The notes under the pieces: model-generated
What the model saw: only the letters and a program-made list of their open reading frames with translations
What the model was told of the DNA's origin: nothing
Database searches by the model: none
NCBI GenBank assembly: GCA_030544235.1
Contig: CM060475.1
Span: 6,292,420 to 6,356,419, forward strand
DNA from: Lepturacanthus savala
Lineage: Eukaryota; Chordata; Actinopteri; Scombriformes; Trichiuridae
Reading direction: 5' to 3'
Length of the DNA stretch: 64,000 bases
Program-made: the position numbers and the translations under genes
Part shown: positions 43,166 to 56,765 of the stretch, in pieces
Numbering within the stretch: position 1 is the first letter of the stretch
Layout: every line of letters starts with the position of its first letter

Positions 43166-43915
43166 CCCTCTAGGCGCCACTGTCGACTTCAGCCGACAAG
43201 AGGTTTTATTCAGATGCACTGAATAAAACCGTAGACATGGTAAAAGATGTTTTTGGATGTTTCTATTACTTAAAATGGCCTAAATAATAGATACTTTTAG
43301 GAAATATAAGAAATAGTCCTAAACATTGTCTCAGGATAGTTTCATGCTATGTAAGTCAATGACTCCATTAGGTTGTATACACTAGGAATTTATCATATTT
43401 GCATATTTTTGCTATATGGCAATAAATCTATTTTAGCAAAACTTTAAAAACAAAATAACTTCAAGTTAATTTTTTTTATTTGGTAAAAATGTTCCAAAAT
43501 TCAGAATAAAAGACAAACTTTGGTTGTGAGACATGTCAAATGTCCATGAGCAATAGGGATACCCTGGTCATGTGACCTAATAAATTGTATGTCCTTCAAA
43601 ATAAAAGCCCCCTTTTCAAACCTAACTGTTAAAACATAGATTTTATATCATAGATTTTTGGAAAAAATGAAGATAGATATGCAATAGAGGTTTAAAATAT
43701 GTGACGTTTCATGAATATTCTTTAATCCAAGTTGTCTCCTGTCATAATATGCTAATTGGATGGAGAAATTTAATCTCTACATAAACTTTGGGTCAATCTT
43801 AATATTTCTCTAATTTACAGAAAGTCTCTATCTCTTAACACTTTTAAACTATGGCCTTTTGATTCAATACGTCAAAATCAAACGTTTTAGAACAAAACCT
43901 CTGGCGCCTAAAGGG
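43166..43915. mobile_element. piggyBac-like non-autonomous element
   Basis: 750 bp flanked by TTAA on both sides (43162-43165, 43916-43919). Inverted termini CCCTCTAGGCGCCA and TGGCGCCTAAAGGG. TTAA duplication with CCCT termini is the piggyBac hallmark. No transposase frame inside. Confidence 0.82.
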
Positions 43916-44074
43916 TTAAATTCATCACTTCACTCTTCTCTCCTTCATCTGTTCGACCCATCTCCTCCATCACATCTTCTTCTATTATAGTTTATTCTTT
44001 ACTTTTTTTTCCCTTTCTCACGACTTCAATTCCATTTGTGTCAAAGCAATTTGATCCCAACTAAAAGTTCTGTG

Positions 44075-44200
44075 AAGAAACAGGAACTGGATCATTTCTT
44101 ACCTCACACGTTATACAGTACATTTAGTGGACTGGATTGGACCCTTTAGCAGGCTGGTTCTGGCCCCCAGGCCACATGTTTGACCTCCCTGTCTCACAAG
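44075..44200. mobile_element. hAT-like fragment, second copy
   Basis: GAAGAAACAGGAACTGGATC ... GGCCACATGTTTGACCTCCC, the same family as 33920-34045. Confidence 0.6.
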
Positions 44201-44584
44201 TCTCTTCTGCTCTTCAGTATCTTCATCAGTAAAACATCATCAGCATAGAGGCGAAATTTAATCTCAAGTGGGTCAGACCAGTAAAAATAATCATATATAT
44301 AACATCTGAAAGTTTCTCATCATTAATAATATTAATACTATGCATTTCAATTCACTGAATAATATTTAAAGTCATCTCCTGCTTCACAAACCATTTACTC
44401 ATCAAAACTGTAAATATCTTATATCTTAAGCTTTCACTTCACATTTTTTGAAGAAACAACATTTTGTTTGTTATGTTTGACACCCGTGTCTTACACTCTT
44501 GGTTCTTTCTGTTTTTTTTCTTCATCGTTATCTTTTCCCACTTCGACTTTGACCCTCTGTCCATCTTTACCTTCCTCCTCCTCT

Positions 44585-44730
44585 TTCAATCTTCAGGTGT
44601 TATCTGCCTTTTTTAAAGCGTGGGGCAATTAGGCCGTCGGTCTCATTAATAATACATTGTTAGGCTCGTTAATTATTAACCTTAATTGCTGATTTAAGTT
44701 TCCGTTCTCTTGACACAAACAGCCACCAGG
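44585..44730. other. Complex island, possible conserved noncoding element
   Basis: GGGGCAATTAGGCCGTCGGT, TTAATTATTAACCTTAATTG and similar homeodomain-type TAAT sites are packed between simple repeats. (CA)n follows at 44738-44773 and (GT)n at 44862-44892. Confidence 0.3.
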
Positions 44731-44734
44731 GGAC

Positions 44735-44775
<41 letters not shown>

Positions 44776-44859
44776 GAGGTCACTCACTCTCAAAGGTGAT
44801 GGATGGATTGAGTTTCTCTCGCTCTCCTTCTGATTCTTTTCTTTTCTCTTGTCTCTTGA

Positions 44860-44893
<34 letters not shown>

Positions 44894-45049
44894 AACGATT
44901 CCGTCGTCGTCGCTGGTAAATCACTGATCTCAGATCAATACAGTTGATTGAGCGTAAATGAAAAGAGTGTAGCAGCGGCTGAAATGAAGTTTGTGAGCCT
45001 TGTTTCCTGATGCAGACAACAGCAGCAATACAGATGTTTTATTACAATT

Positions 45050-45560
45050 TTACATAATAAAGAGGCCGTATTATATGAAAAAAATACACTTTTTAGAGAT
45101 TTTGCGGAAATATTTAGGTCTTTGTTGTTCCCACAAATGCAAAACTGTGTTCTGATATAATCTATTATAATCAGTTAATTCAATTACACTGTTTAAGTGA
45201 GAATATATATTTTAGTTAGGTTCAAATTCAGATGCTAAATACTTATTATATTACTACTTATACTTATTTTCACTTATTCTTATTTTCACAGTTACACAGT
45301 TAACATCGCTGCTTTAACGTGTGAATTTTTACATATTAAAGAGGCCCTATTATGACAAAAAACGGACTCTTTGTGGAAATATTTTTGGTCTACAAAACTG
45401 AACTAAACCAGCCTCTTATTCTGTATCTGTGCTGAACACAAGCTGTTTGGAAACAGCTCCTGTTGTGATGTCACAACAAGAGCAGAAGTTATTAGGAACC
45501 GGATCCATGGCATAAAAACATGCTGTTTTTTATAAATAGAGCATGAAAGTTTATCAGTAT
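45050..45560. mobile_element. Interspersed repeat, two partial copies
   Basis: TAAAGAGGCCGTATTATATG (45058) and TAAAGAGGCCCTATTATGAC (45338); the second continues to GTGATGTCACAACAAGAGCA. A dispersed repeat type common in fish. Confidence 0.5.
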
Positions 45561-46408
45561 AGAACATTTCAGCAACAAGGTAATTCAAAGTGCTTTACAT
45601 AATAATTACAGTTCAATAAAACTGGAATAATCACAACGAATTAAAATCTTAAACATAAATTAGATTAAAAATCCACACAAACATTTGATTAAAACAAGAA
45701 CAAAGTCGCAGTGCAGTGAAAAATAATTAAGACGGTTATTTTTCAATATATAAGAAATAATTAAACTGTTTAATTGGAAATATATTTCATCAAAATAATA
45801 GATAAATGCAACTTTCACCTGTTTCAGCCTGCACTAACTTCTACTTGTAAATAATTTGTCTTTAGATGCTAAATATTCCACCAAACATGACAAAGATTAA
45901 AAATATGATGTTGAACATCCTACAAATAATCTGAAGTTGATAACACTGATCTGTTTACTCTTTTTTTATCAGTGTTGAACTCCGTTATCTTGACTCAACT
46001 TTGGACTCCACCTTGACTTTTAAACTATTTATTAGTCATAAATTCAATTTCCTCATCGCTGTACATGTCTCTGTGTATTCTGCTGCTCTTTTTTCTTTAT
46101 TTTTACTCCCTTTCTCAGCTGTTTTGATGCTTCTGTATATATTTACAGCCGATTAATTCTCCTCCCTGTTGTTTTTTGTGCAGGTGGCAGCGATTCGGTG
46201 GGATTTGAATCGTTGGGATGGTGAAGTTTCGCCGTCAGTAACAAGGATTCATCCTGTTGTGATGCTGCAGCCGACAGGAAATCACTGTTACTGGGAGCGA
46301 GCCTCACACACATCCTTCTATTCTACATTATCTACTCTACATCTGAAAGAATGAGGCTGTTTAACAACTCTATGAAGACTTTCAGATGAATAAAATACAT
46401 TATCAACG

Positions 46409-46432
46409 TGTGTGTGTGTGTGTGTGTGTGTT
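46409..46432 (+). repeat. (GT)n microsatellite
   Basis: 12 GT units after the candidate poly(A) signal at 46389. Confidence 0.95.
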
Positions 46433-46489
46433 TTGTCCCGCAAACATGATGAGAACATTTCTAATAATATTACAAACACATTACAATAT

Positions 46490-47530
46490 CAGAAAAGATT
46501 CAATTTAAATAAAAAAGCATCAATACTGACATTAAAAAAACATAAAAAATGGTATAAAGTAAAGTTTTGTGCCTTTTTTAGGTTTTAAAGTCATTTTTTT
46601 TTGCTTTTTATTACAAGTCAAACTAGAAACTTAGACCAATACTGACTTTAAAATATTAAAACAAAATGTATGAAATTAATACATTTTTTATGTTTTTTAG
46701 GTCCTTGACTATTTTTATTTTGCATGAAACTGGAAAAAAAGGGATACATTTTGACTTTGAAACAAATAAAAATAAAAAAATAATTGATGAAACAAATACC
46801 TTTTTATGAAACACTAAAAATGGTGTAAAACTAAGTTTCATACCATTTTTGTTTTAAAGTTGTTTTTTATTTAGAGTGAAAGTGAAAAAAAATCGATTCT
46901 GTCTTTAAAACATAAAAAGGTATGAAAAGTATGGAGTTTATACCTTTTTAATGTTCTAAAATCAGCATTAATGCTTTTTATGTAGTGAAACTGAACAAAA
47001 AGCATCAATACTCAATAAAATATTTTTTTTAAAAAGGTATGAAATTAGGTTTCACATCACTTTAAAACATTAAAAATTGATATGAAATCTAGTTTTGTAT
47101 CTTTTTTAATGACATTGAACCAAACAGTTGCTATAAAAGGGCATAAAAGTTCTACTATCTCAGTAAATACAGCTGTGTGGGTCACTGTCCATGGTGCTGG
47201 AGAGATGGAATTAGTCTCATTATAAAAAATAAATAAATAAATACAAAAACACTATTGGCATTAATTACATGAATGATCCTTTGAAACAAATGGAATAAAA
47301 TGAGGATTCATACCTTTTTATGACTTTAAAACATTAAAAACATATATAACATGTTTTTGAGTTTATAGCTTTTAATGTTCTAAAATCAGCATTGATGTTT
47401 TTTATTTAGTGGAACTGAACAAAAAGCATCAATACTAACTAAAACATTTAAAAAATGGTATTAAATTAAGTTTCATATCATTTTTATGACATTGAAACAA
47501 ACAAAAATGGTATAAATTAAATAAGATTTT
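46490..47530 (+). repeat. Degenerate tandem array with AAGCATCAATACT
   Basis: Several imperfect copies of a unit containing AAAGCATCAATACT, ACATTAAAAA, GGTATAAA and AGTTT(C/T)ATA, with spacing that varies. They give low-complexity AT-rich sequence without coding potential. Confidence 0.6.
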
Positions 47531-47539
47531 ATTTTGAAA

Positions 47540-47645
47540 ATCCAACGGATGCTCTTTGCTGTTTCTCGCGCTTGACTTCCGGTCTGGTGCGATCTGTTGA
47601 CGAATTAAACGCTGTTTGAAACCAGAATTAAACACCTGTCGCTGA
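47540..47645 (+). promoter_or_regulatory. Promoter and first noncoding exon of a small candidate gene
   Basis: A GC-richer patch in AT-rich DNA with TTTCTCGCGC and the ETS-type core ACTTCCGG (47575-47582). It ends in a donor, GCTGA|GTAAGT, at 47645/47646, with an acceptor 108 bp later. Confidence 0.4.
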
Positions 47646-47767
47646 GTAAGTTAATTTAAATAAAACGATATAAAGTTAATAAATCAGCACATTAACAGCT
47701 TATTTGTGTTTTTAGCTGCTAGATTTGTGTGATAAAGTTTCCCCTGTCGACAGAAACCTGCTGAAAC

Positions 47768-50700
47768 ATGGAAGAAAGTCCCGAGTTGGTGAGAAAATTA
47801 AGTAAATAAATGCTGCGCTGTTATGCTAAGCTAATAGTCCAAATGAACGTGAGTGGGGCTCTTAGCATTAGCTAAGGTGCTATTAGTGGCTATAGCTCAA
47901 ATAGCTATAAAAATAATTCCATTAATCACTGTTTTGATAATCGATTAATCAATATAAGGCGTTTTTAATAAGGGAACTAATCTACCAACTAGAGCTACGA
48001 TTAGTCAATAAATCCTTTAGTTGTACCTATTTTGATAATTAATTGATTTCATCCACATTTTACACCATTTTATGAACAATTAATAGATTAATCGTTAAAT
48101 CCCTGGCTGTTTGATTCAATAATTGATCCATTATCAATGGAAATATATATCATTTTTTTTACACGAGCTAACATTGAACTACTTTCTTATTGTATTGATG
48201 ATGTGGATATTGATAATATATGTATAGATTTTGTTTTATTGATCCGCTTTTAGTAAAGTTTATCTCGTCCCTGAGACGCATCTTCAGGGTTTAAAGTAAA
48301 ACCTGGTGCTCTGCCTTTAGTGTTAGAGAAATAAACCAGGTTCTGAACTAGTTTTGATAAAAAAGTGAATCTACCAACACACACACACACCCTCCTTTCT
48401 GTTTCCCGTACTGGTTTGGTTTCACTCGGCTAGTTCGTAGACAGGCCGGTGTGTGTGTGTATTTATTTACCTGCCACACACACTTTTTATTTCACTCTGA
48501 CCCTGGGGAACCTGTGCTCCAACACACACACACACACACTCGCAGGCAGGCATACATGCATGTGCACACAAAATTAAATACTGACAAAACTTATACCGCC
48601 ACACACACACTTTCTCTTTCTCTCTCTCTTTAAAGATATACATTCACACACACACACAGTTAAATGACACAATAAAACCTCTCACACACACACACACATA
48701 CACTCTCTCAGACCCCGCGAGGCCTCCCGTTAGCTCCCGGTTAGACGTTTGGTCGTGACACGCCGGAGGAAAGGCGGCCCAGCGGAACCGACTGCAGCAA
48801 AACACAAACAAATAACAGCAGCCAGATGCCAAAACAGCAGCAGGAGAAGCTGCTGCCGCTTCTTCTGCTGCACAAAGATCCACCGAACTGATGCTGGGAG
48901 ACACTTCACGGCACATTCTACAACCCCCAACACTTTATTTGGCTTAAATATAGCGTCGGTGCTGCTGCTGGGTCGATAAAACGGAAAAATTCAGATAAAA
49001 TCAAAAACTACAGCTTGGTAGAAATTAGTTTTATTGTGTTTTAAGTAGGAAACAAGTAAGTTCTGTTGAAGGTACTTAATATTGTTTTGTATTGTATATT
49101 TGATTGTAGTTCAGATTTTATTCTTACTTTTTAATCTCTTATTTTTCAATATTTGATCAGAATCAAGAAAAAAATGATAAATCAATTATTTTGATTATGG
49201 ATTTGAGTAATTTTTAATAAGAAAATGTCCAAATTCTCTGGTTCCAGCTTCTCTTCTCTGATTATTTCCTGGTTTATAATTTATCTTCTATAATAATAAA
49301 CGATAATAAATGATGATCTTTGGACAAAAATAGACATTTTAGGTTGAACCTTAGACATTGGGAAACGGATTGATGTCAGAAATTCTGTCATATTTTGGGC
49401 TTTTTATAGATTTTTTTTTTTTTAATTTGAATCAAATGTAAACAAAGTTTGGCTTTTTATCATTGTTTTTTATTCATGTGACCAAAATCAAGGGGAAAAA
49501 GCTGATTATTTGATTATTTACCAGCTATTACATTGATCACCAACTATTGTAATAATGGATTTGAGGAAATCTTAAGAAGAAAATGTCCAAATTCTCTGGT
49601 TCCAGCTTCTCTTCTCTGATTATTTCCTGGATTATTCTTCTTTAATAGTAAACTGATGATCTTTGGACGAAAATAGACATTTTAGGTTGAATCTTCAGCT
49701 TTGGGAATCACTCATTTTACACCATTTTATGAATGAATCGTTTCAATAATCTATAGGTTAGTGGATTATTAAAATATTTTAGCTGCAGCTCTACTTAAAA
49801 AAACTGACCAAAATCAAAAGAATAAACTTGAAATAATCAAATATAATCTGTTAACCAGAGCGACAATGATTGTAAGATTTAGCAACATTTAATGGCATCT
49901 ATGTTGCTATGGTATATAAATCAATTAAAATAACATAATAATGAGGATTGTTGTGTTTTCATCACTTTAGATTGAGCTGTGCTGCACCACCATGTTTCTA
50001 CAGGAGCCCAGAAAGGACAAACAGAAACAGCCTTTCACAAGTAAGATTTACAGTTTTTATTAGTAAATAGTTTGTAAAGAAGAAAGAAGATGAGATATTA
50101 TATTATTGAAATTACTCAAATTGAGTCATTGCTCCTGTTTTGTTGAAGCTTAATTAATTGTCTAAATATTGATAAAAATACATAAAAAGAGAAATTTGTG
50201 GGTGTTATTTATTAGAGTTGCAATGGAAAAAACACTAAAAAAACAAAAATACGAGATTAGAACATTTAAAAAAGGGAGGAAAGCAAATAAATATGATGGT
50301 GTTTTTTTTCTTGGTTCATATTCAGGTCAGAGTGAAGGAACTTCACTGATGAATTTGTTATTTCTGGAACAGAAACTGGTAGAAATAAGTTTACTTTGTA
50401 CTGGAGTTGTCAACTATAACATTAATCACCAACTATTAATGTATGATGAACCAAACTAATCGATTAATCATATCGATAAACGATAGATTATCATAATATA
50501 ATCTAAAATAATCTGACAACTAGGGCTGCAACAATTAATCAATTAATCATCAACTATTTTGATAATCGATTTGAGTCATTTTTTAATTAGAAAATGTCCA
50601 AATTCTCTGGTTCCAGCTTCTCTTCTCTGATTATTTCCTGGTTTCTTTAGTCACTATAATAATAAACTGATAACTCAAACTTCACAGGATCTAGAACGCA

Positions 50701-51317
50701 ACCTTGAGGAACCCCACATTTGATTATCAATCTATTTTGATAATCGATTAATGGATTTGAGTAATTTTTAATCAGAAAATGTCTAAATTCTCTGGTTCCA
50801 GCTTCTCTTTTCTTATTATTTCCTGGTTTCTTTAGTCTCTATAATAGTAAACTTATGATCTTTGGGCTGATTCACATTTTACACCATTTTATGAACCAAA
50901 CGAATCGATTAGTCGTTTGAAAATACAAGTGACACCAAGTAAAGACACGATTTTACTGCTCAAATTGTGGCTCATGAACTAAATTGAGTTTGACTCTGCT
51001 GATTTAAGCGAAGAAAAAACATTTATTCAAGACGTAAGAGCAGGTGTGTGTGTGTTTGTGCTTCGGCCACGAACACACACACACACACGATTAATTAAAT
51101 GTTGTAAATATCAGAATCCACACACACACACAGGGGTTGGCTAGTCCTACTCAGCGGGGACCGGCTGGATGCAGCAGAGCCTGGTGTGATCTATGTGGAC
51201 CCGCTCTGTCTCTTAAAGATTTGTGCTCATGTTTCCCCCCCAGCAGAAACCGATATGATCGTACAGCAGTCGGTTCCTCTGCTCCCCGCGGAGCCTTTTC
51301 CCTTAAACAACCCCTGA
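47768..51317 (+). CDS. Small candidate gene, unrecognised protein
   Basis: Exon 47754-47788 (after GTCGACAG) holds the ATG and encodes MEESPEL. Exon 49971-50040 (after CACTTTAG, donor ACAA|GTAAGA) continues IELCCTTMFLQEPRKDKQ and KQPFT, ending in phase 1. Two continuations fit the phase: an exon from 50326 (acceptor CATATTCAG with a strong pyrimidine tract) reading SQSEGTSLMNLLFLEQKL, or an exon from 51244 (acceptor CCCCCCCAG) reading TETDMIVQQSVPLLPAEPF and stopping at 51315-51317, which gives 54 residues in all. The 50326 exon has a near-copy at 51445. I recognise no domain. Exon length and codon phase are consistent, but there is no transcript evidence; the 3' part may lie elsewhere. Confidence 0.3.
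48400..49000. other. Intron with CA/GT tracts and a GC-richer patch
   Basis: Short (CA)n runs at 48520-48540, 48600-48610, 48645-48660 and 48680-48702. A complex patch at about 48710-48970 with GCAGCAGC-type sequence has open frames on both strands but no domain. Confidence 0.5.
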
Positions 51318-52018
51318 TAACTGTAAAGTTACAGGTTACAACAAACCTGCACCTGCCGTTTCCCAAAAAACAGCTCAACAGCACAGCCAATCAATGACTT
51401 AAATTAGAAATTACCATTATGTTTGTGTTGTGGTTCATATTCAGGTCAGAGTGAAGGAACTTCACTGATGAATTTGTTATTTCTGGAGCAGAAACTGGTA
51501 GAAATAAGTTTAGTTTGTACTGGAGTTGTCAACTATAACATTAATCACCAACTATTAATGTATGATGAACCAAACTAATCGATTAATCATATCGATAAAC
51601 AATAGATTATATTAATATAATCTAAAATAATCTGACAACTAGAGATGCAACAATCAATTAATCATCAACTATTTTGATAATCGATAATCGATTTGAGTCA
51701 TTTTTTAATTAGAAAATGTCCAAATTCTCTGGTTCCAGCTTCTCTGATTATTTTCTGGTTTCTTTAGTCTCTATAATAATAAACTGATAACTCAAACTTC
51801 ACAGGATCTAGAACGCAACCTTGAGGAACACCACATTTGATTATCAATCTATTTTGATAATCGATTAATGGATTTGAGTAATTTTTAATTAGAAAATGTC
51901 CAAATTCTCTGGTTCCAGCTTCTCTTCTCTGATTATTTCCTGGTTTCTTTAGTCTCTATAATAGTAAACTGATGATCTTTGGGTTAATGATCGACATTTT
52001 ACACCATTTTATGAACCA
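50312..52018 (+). repeat. Direct duplication, offset 1119 bp
   Basis: About 590 bp from GGTTCATATTCAGGTCAGAG at 50313 recurs from 51432, including a candidate exon (50326 and 51445) and an AT-rich MITE. A unique segment of about 500 bp (50930-51430) lies between. Confidence 0.85.
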
Positions 52019-52619
52019 AACAACTAACTGATTAATCGTTTCATTAATCAATAAATTAATCAAGTATCAAAATAGTTGTAAGTTGCAGCTCTAGTTTACA
52101 AAATTGAATAAAATTAAGAGAATAAACTTGAAATGAGTAAAAATAATAAATAAAAAAATAATAAAAACAACTAGAGCTGCAACGATTAATCAATTTATCA
52201 CCAACTATTTTGATAATCGATTAATCAATTTGAGTCATTTTTAAGAATAAAATGTTCTCATCTTCTATAATAATAAACTGATGATTTTGGATAAAAAAAG
52301 ACATTTTAGGTTGAATCTTCAGCTTTAAGGAAACACTGATCATCATTTAACACCATTTAATGAACCAAATAACTCATTGATTAATCGTTTCAATAGTCTA
52401 TAAGTTAATCTACTATTAAAATTGTTTTTATTTTCACTTCTAGTTCACAAAATCGACCAAAATCCAGACAATAAATTTGAAATTAGGAAATAATCCGTCC
52501 TCTAGAGCTACGATTAGTCAATCATTGAATTACAACTATTTACATAATCATTTTTAAGAAGAAAATGTCCATTTTGAACCAAACAACTAATTGATTAATC
52601 ATTTTGAAATACAAGTGAC

Positions 52620-53420
<801 letters not shown>

Positions 53421-53629
53421 AGCTCACATCATTCAAGCTGTGATTAAAGAGTCCAGATGTTTTCCTGTTTGCAGAGATGCATCGTTGTTTTTTGCAGAAT
53501 AACTAAAGCAAACAACCAATCAATTAATTATTTCAATAATGGATAGATTAACCATAAAATCAAATCAGAATAGTCGATTTTTTATTAAGTTTATTCCTCC
53601 TGTTTGTCAAAAAAGTAAAGTTCCTGTTT

Positions 53630-53960
53630 AAAATCAGTTGTGAAAAGTAACTGAGTACATTTACTCAAGTAGTTTTGAGTTACTTTTACTTTTTGAGTAT
53701 TTACAAATATTTTTCCATTTCACTACATTTCAGAGGGAAATATTCTACTTTTTACGATATTATTATTTATATAAACTTCGCTACATTTAGCGATGCAGAT
53801 TTTACATAAAACATTTCCTTTTTTTTTAATAAAGTTTAGTGTTGTATATAAAGTGTATTAAACACATATAATTCAATATTTTTTCCTATTAATTTACCCA
53901 AAGTATCTAAATTCAATTAAAACATTAAAATGCTGTAATTGATTATTCTATAGTTGTGAT
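53630..53960. mobile_element. Dispersed repeat with GTAACTGAGTACATTTACTC
   Basis: This AAGTAACTGAGTACATTTACTCAAGTA type sequence is widely repeated in fish genomes; related fragments lie near 56560-56610 and, inverted, at about 62640-62850. Confidence 0.6.
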
Positions 53961-55259
53961 TAAAGAGTTCAGATGATTTTCTGTTTTTTATACGTTCTAA
54001 AACATTCTGGAAGATTTTGTGGTGCTTTGCTAAGAATAAATGAACCAAACAACCAATAATCAATAGATTTATCAGCTATAAAAATAGTTGTTAATGCAGA
54101 TTAACATCCTAAATGTTTCCAACCATTTGGGGACGTTTTAAGACATAATTAAATTTTTTTCTCGTCAAAAAATGAGTTTTTATCCAGATTTAAGATGCAC
54201 TTTAGTACATTTTGATTGTAGGATTTTAGTGTGGATTAATTTTTGGGGAAACACAGATTGTTAACATGAAGCTGCTTCATTCAGGAGAGGAGAGGAGAAA
54301 ACATGGACAGATAATCCGCATTCCTTAAGAAATGTATTATTTAAGAAATGTAAATTAACTAATTTACAGTGCAGGTATATTGAAATAAAGGCCTTAAACC
54401 AACTAGAAATGACCTCAAACTAAAACTGTGAAGCTATAATATGTCGTTTTTGTATTAAATGTGGATTAAAATGATTAAAAATGACTAAAATCTTAAAATT
54501 TGGGATATTTTGAAAATATGTGATTTTTTTCATTACATGGTTGTTTGGACTAGTTCAGTTTGGATCTTAATACTTGGGAAAACACAGATTATTAATATGA
54601 AGCTGCTTAATTCAGTTTTTTGCTTAGAATAAAAGGAAACATCAACAGATAATTGCAGCAGATATATTGAAATAAAAGCCTTAAAACAATATAAGCATCA
54701 CTCTAAAAGCATTATTCAACAATTAAAACAATTTGGGATATTTTAAAAATACATCATTTGAGTTTTTATCCAGTTTTACTATGTTAGAGTTTAATTTTGG
54801 ATCCTAATTCTGGGAGAAACACAGATTGTTAACATGAAGCTGCTTAAGAGGAGAAAACATTGACAGATAATCCGGTTTCCATTAAAAAAAACAACATCTA
54901 AAAGTCTGAATATTGAGTTTTTAAAAACAACATGTAAGTTAATGCTGCGTCTTGATGTTATTCAAGCGACAAAATGACAAATGACACGTTGTGCTTTTTC
55001 GGATCCAGTGAATATAAAAGTAAACCTGCACTTTGATCCTCCGACTAAAATTAAACTGGAGTTGAAATCTAAGATTAATAACTAAATCAATACCAAAGGA
55101 GCCAGAATATAAATACTCTGAGTCTGGTGTTCCCCTGTCAACATAAATATGTCTCCTGACAGAAGAGCTTTTCTGTTTCTATTCTTTTTTTTTTTTTTAA
55201 ATAAAAGTATCTGAAACATTCGCATTGACCAAACCGTCTTCATATTTACAGATTAAATA
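53961..55259. other. AT-rich, with short internal repeats
   Basis: AACACAGATTNTTAANATGAAGCTGCTTAATTCAG recurs near 54250, 54582 and 54820. No gene. Confidence 0.55.
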
Positions 55260-55480
55260 AAGGCTCCAGGACAGATGGATGCTGAGTGAGATGTAATTAG
55301 AACCTGTTCATCAATCTCCCTTCCTCAGGTGAAACCATGTGCCCCAGTCTAGAGTAGGGGGAGACAATACTTCCTGGATATCATATCGCCGTGGCGACCC
55401 GCTATAATTAGACCTATCAGAGGAAGCCTTGGCCAGCTCAGATCCATAACCCCAACTCTACAGATTCATCTTGTTAAAGG
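55260..55480. other. Complex island, possible conserved noncoding element
   Basis: Contains GTAATTAGAACCTGTTCATC, CAATACTTCCTGGATATCAT and GCTATAATTAGACCTATCAG. A minus-strand 75-codon frame begins nearby (55458-55685) without recognisable features. Confidence 0.27.
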
Positions 55481-55689
55481 CAGAGTCAGCAGCCAATAAA
55501 ATTAACAAAATAGTCCCCGTAGTGTCTCGTCCTATCGCTGATTTTAAATTGAACTCAACTAACGAGTCTCTGCATAAACTGATGATCCTCAAGTCTTTTA
55601 TTGACCCGAACGTCACCTGATATGTGCTGAATCTATGAGATTTAAGTCTCTTCATCGGGCTTCTGCAACGAGATTTTGGAGACAAATAT

Positions 55690-56765
55690 CATTTAAAATA
55701 CTGAGTAGAATTATCTTGTTGCAGTAGCAGATAATAATAATTTATCTTATGTTGTGTAATTTACTAATTTCAGTCAGTTTGCTCTGGTTTTAAGAACGCA
55801 ACACAAACTTTCTCGATTAAATTAAACAAAATCAAGAAAATTAATGGAAATAAGATGCTGATATTGGCAGGTTAATACTGTAGATATACAGATATATATT
55901 AAATATAAATTACAGGCTAAATGTCAGCTTTAGCTCAATAATAAAATAAAAAAAATAATAAAATAAATTAAATGTTACTTATACAGATTTTTTGTCTTTT
56001 CTAATGACAACTTTGACAAAAAAATAGTGTTTCCTGTCATGAGATGTCAACTTCCTGCTTTTGAACAAACCCTCCCAGAAAAAGTCATTTTATTTAGATT
56101 ATTGATGATTTTCAACCCTGATATGTATGAATCTATTTAATTATTCAAGTGTCTAGAATAATCCCCCCCAAAAAAGGAATTTGTACATGACATAAATAGA
56201 TTTTTATTTGTACAACAACTATAAGAGTCATTAAAATGCTGTTTTCTGCAAAAAAAACAAACAAAATGGAAAAAAATATATAATTACCTTCATTTTTACT
56301 TATTTAAATTATATCTGTCTCCCTAAAACACCCAAACAACAGACTTATCTATTTAATCATTCAAGTCTTAGAATAATCCCCCAAAAAAGACATGTACAGC
56401 AACTATATTAGTCAGTAAAATACTATTTTCTGCAAATAAAAAAGTATAAAATGGGAAAAATAAATGCATGATTGTTATTGACTCAAATGAGATATTTATA
56501 TGTATGAAATAAAAAAACAAAATCTGAGGTTAAATAGTTAGATTATAGTTAAATAGTTGTGGAATTTTACTTAAGTACATTTTGAATATTATTAGTATTT
56601 TTATAAGTCTTTTATTGACCTGTCCATGCAGGTAGTGGCATAAGTAAATATTGAATATTTCCAGTATATAGGCACATATTAATTATAAGTAAAAGGCTAA
56701 ATTTGAGCTTTAAATACTACCATGCTTTTAATTTAGTACATTTTAAATTCAAGACTCTGTCAACT
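55690..56765. other. AT-rich intergenic sequence
   Basis: No gene. A 200-bp segment with CAAAAAAGNNATNTGTACA and AATAATCCCCCAAAA appears twice (about 56140-56290 and 56360-56470), a local duplication. Confidence 0.55.

Larger units (their letters stand above)
41840..46410 (+). ncRNA. Possible two-exon noncoding transcript
   Basis: A CpG-containing segment after a (CA)n tract ends in a strong donor, TTAAG|GTGAGT, at 41918/41919. Near 46184 a good acceptor, GTTTTTTGTGCAG, is followed by about 200 bp of complex sequence and AATAAA at 46389-46394, right before a (GT)n tract. No conserved reading frame spans them; the 61-codon frame at 46169-46354 starts before the acceptor. This is inference from signals only. 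Confidence 0.22.

Noticed and set aside
51137..51397. Open frames of 86 (plus) and 79 (minus) codons in a GC-richer patch
   Set aside because: Overlap each other on opposite strands, no recognisable domain; only the possible small exon at 51244 was kept as tentative.
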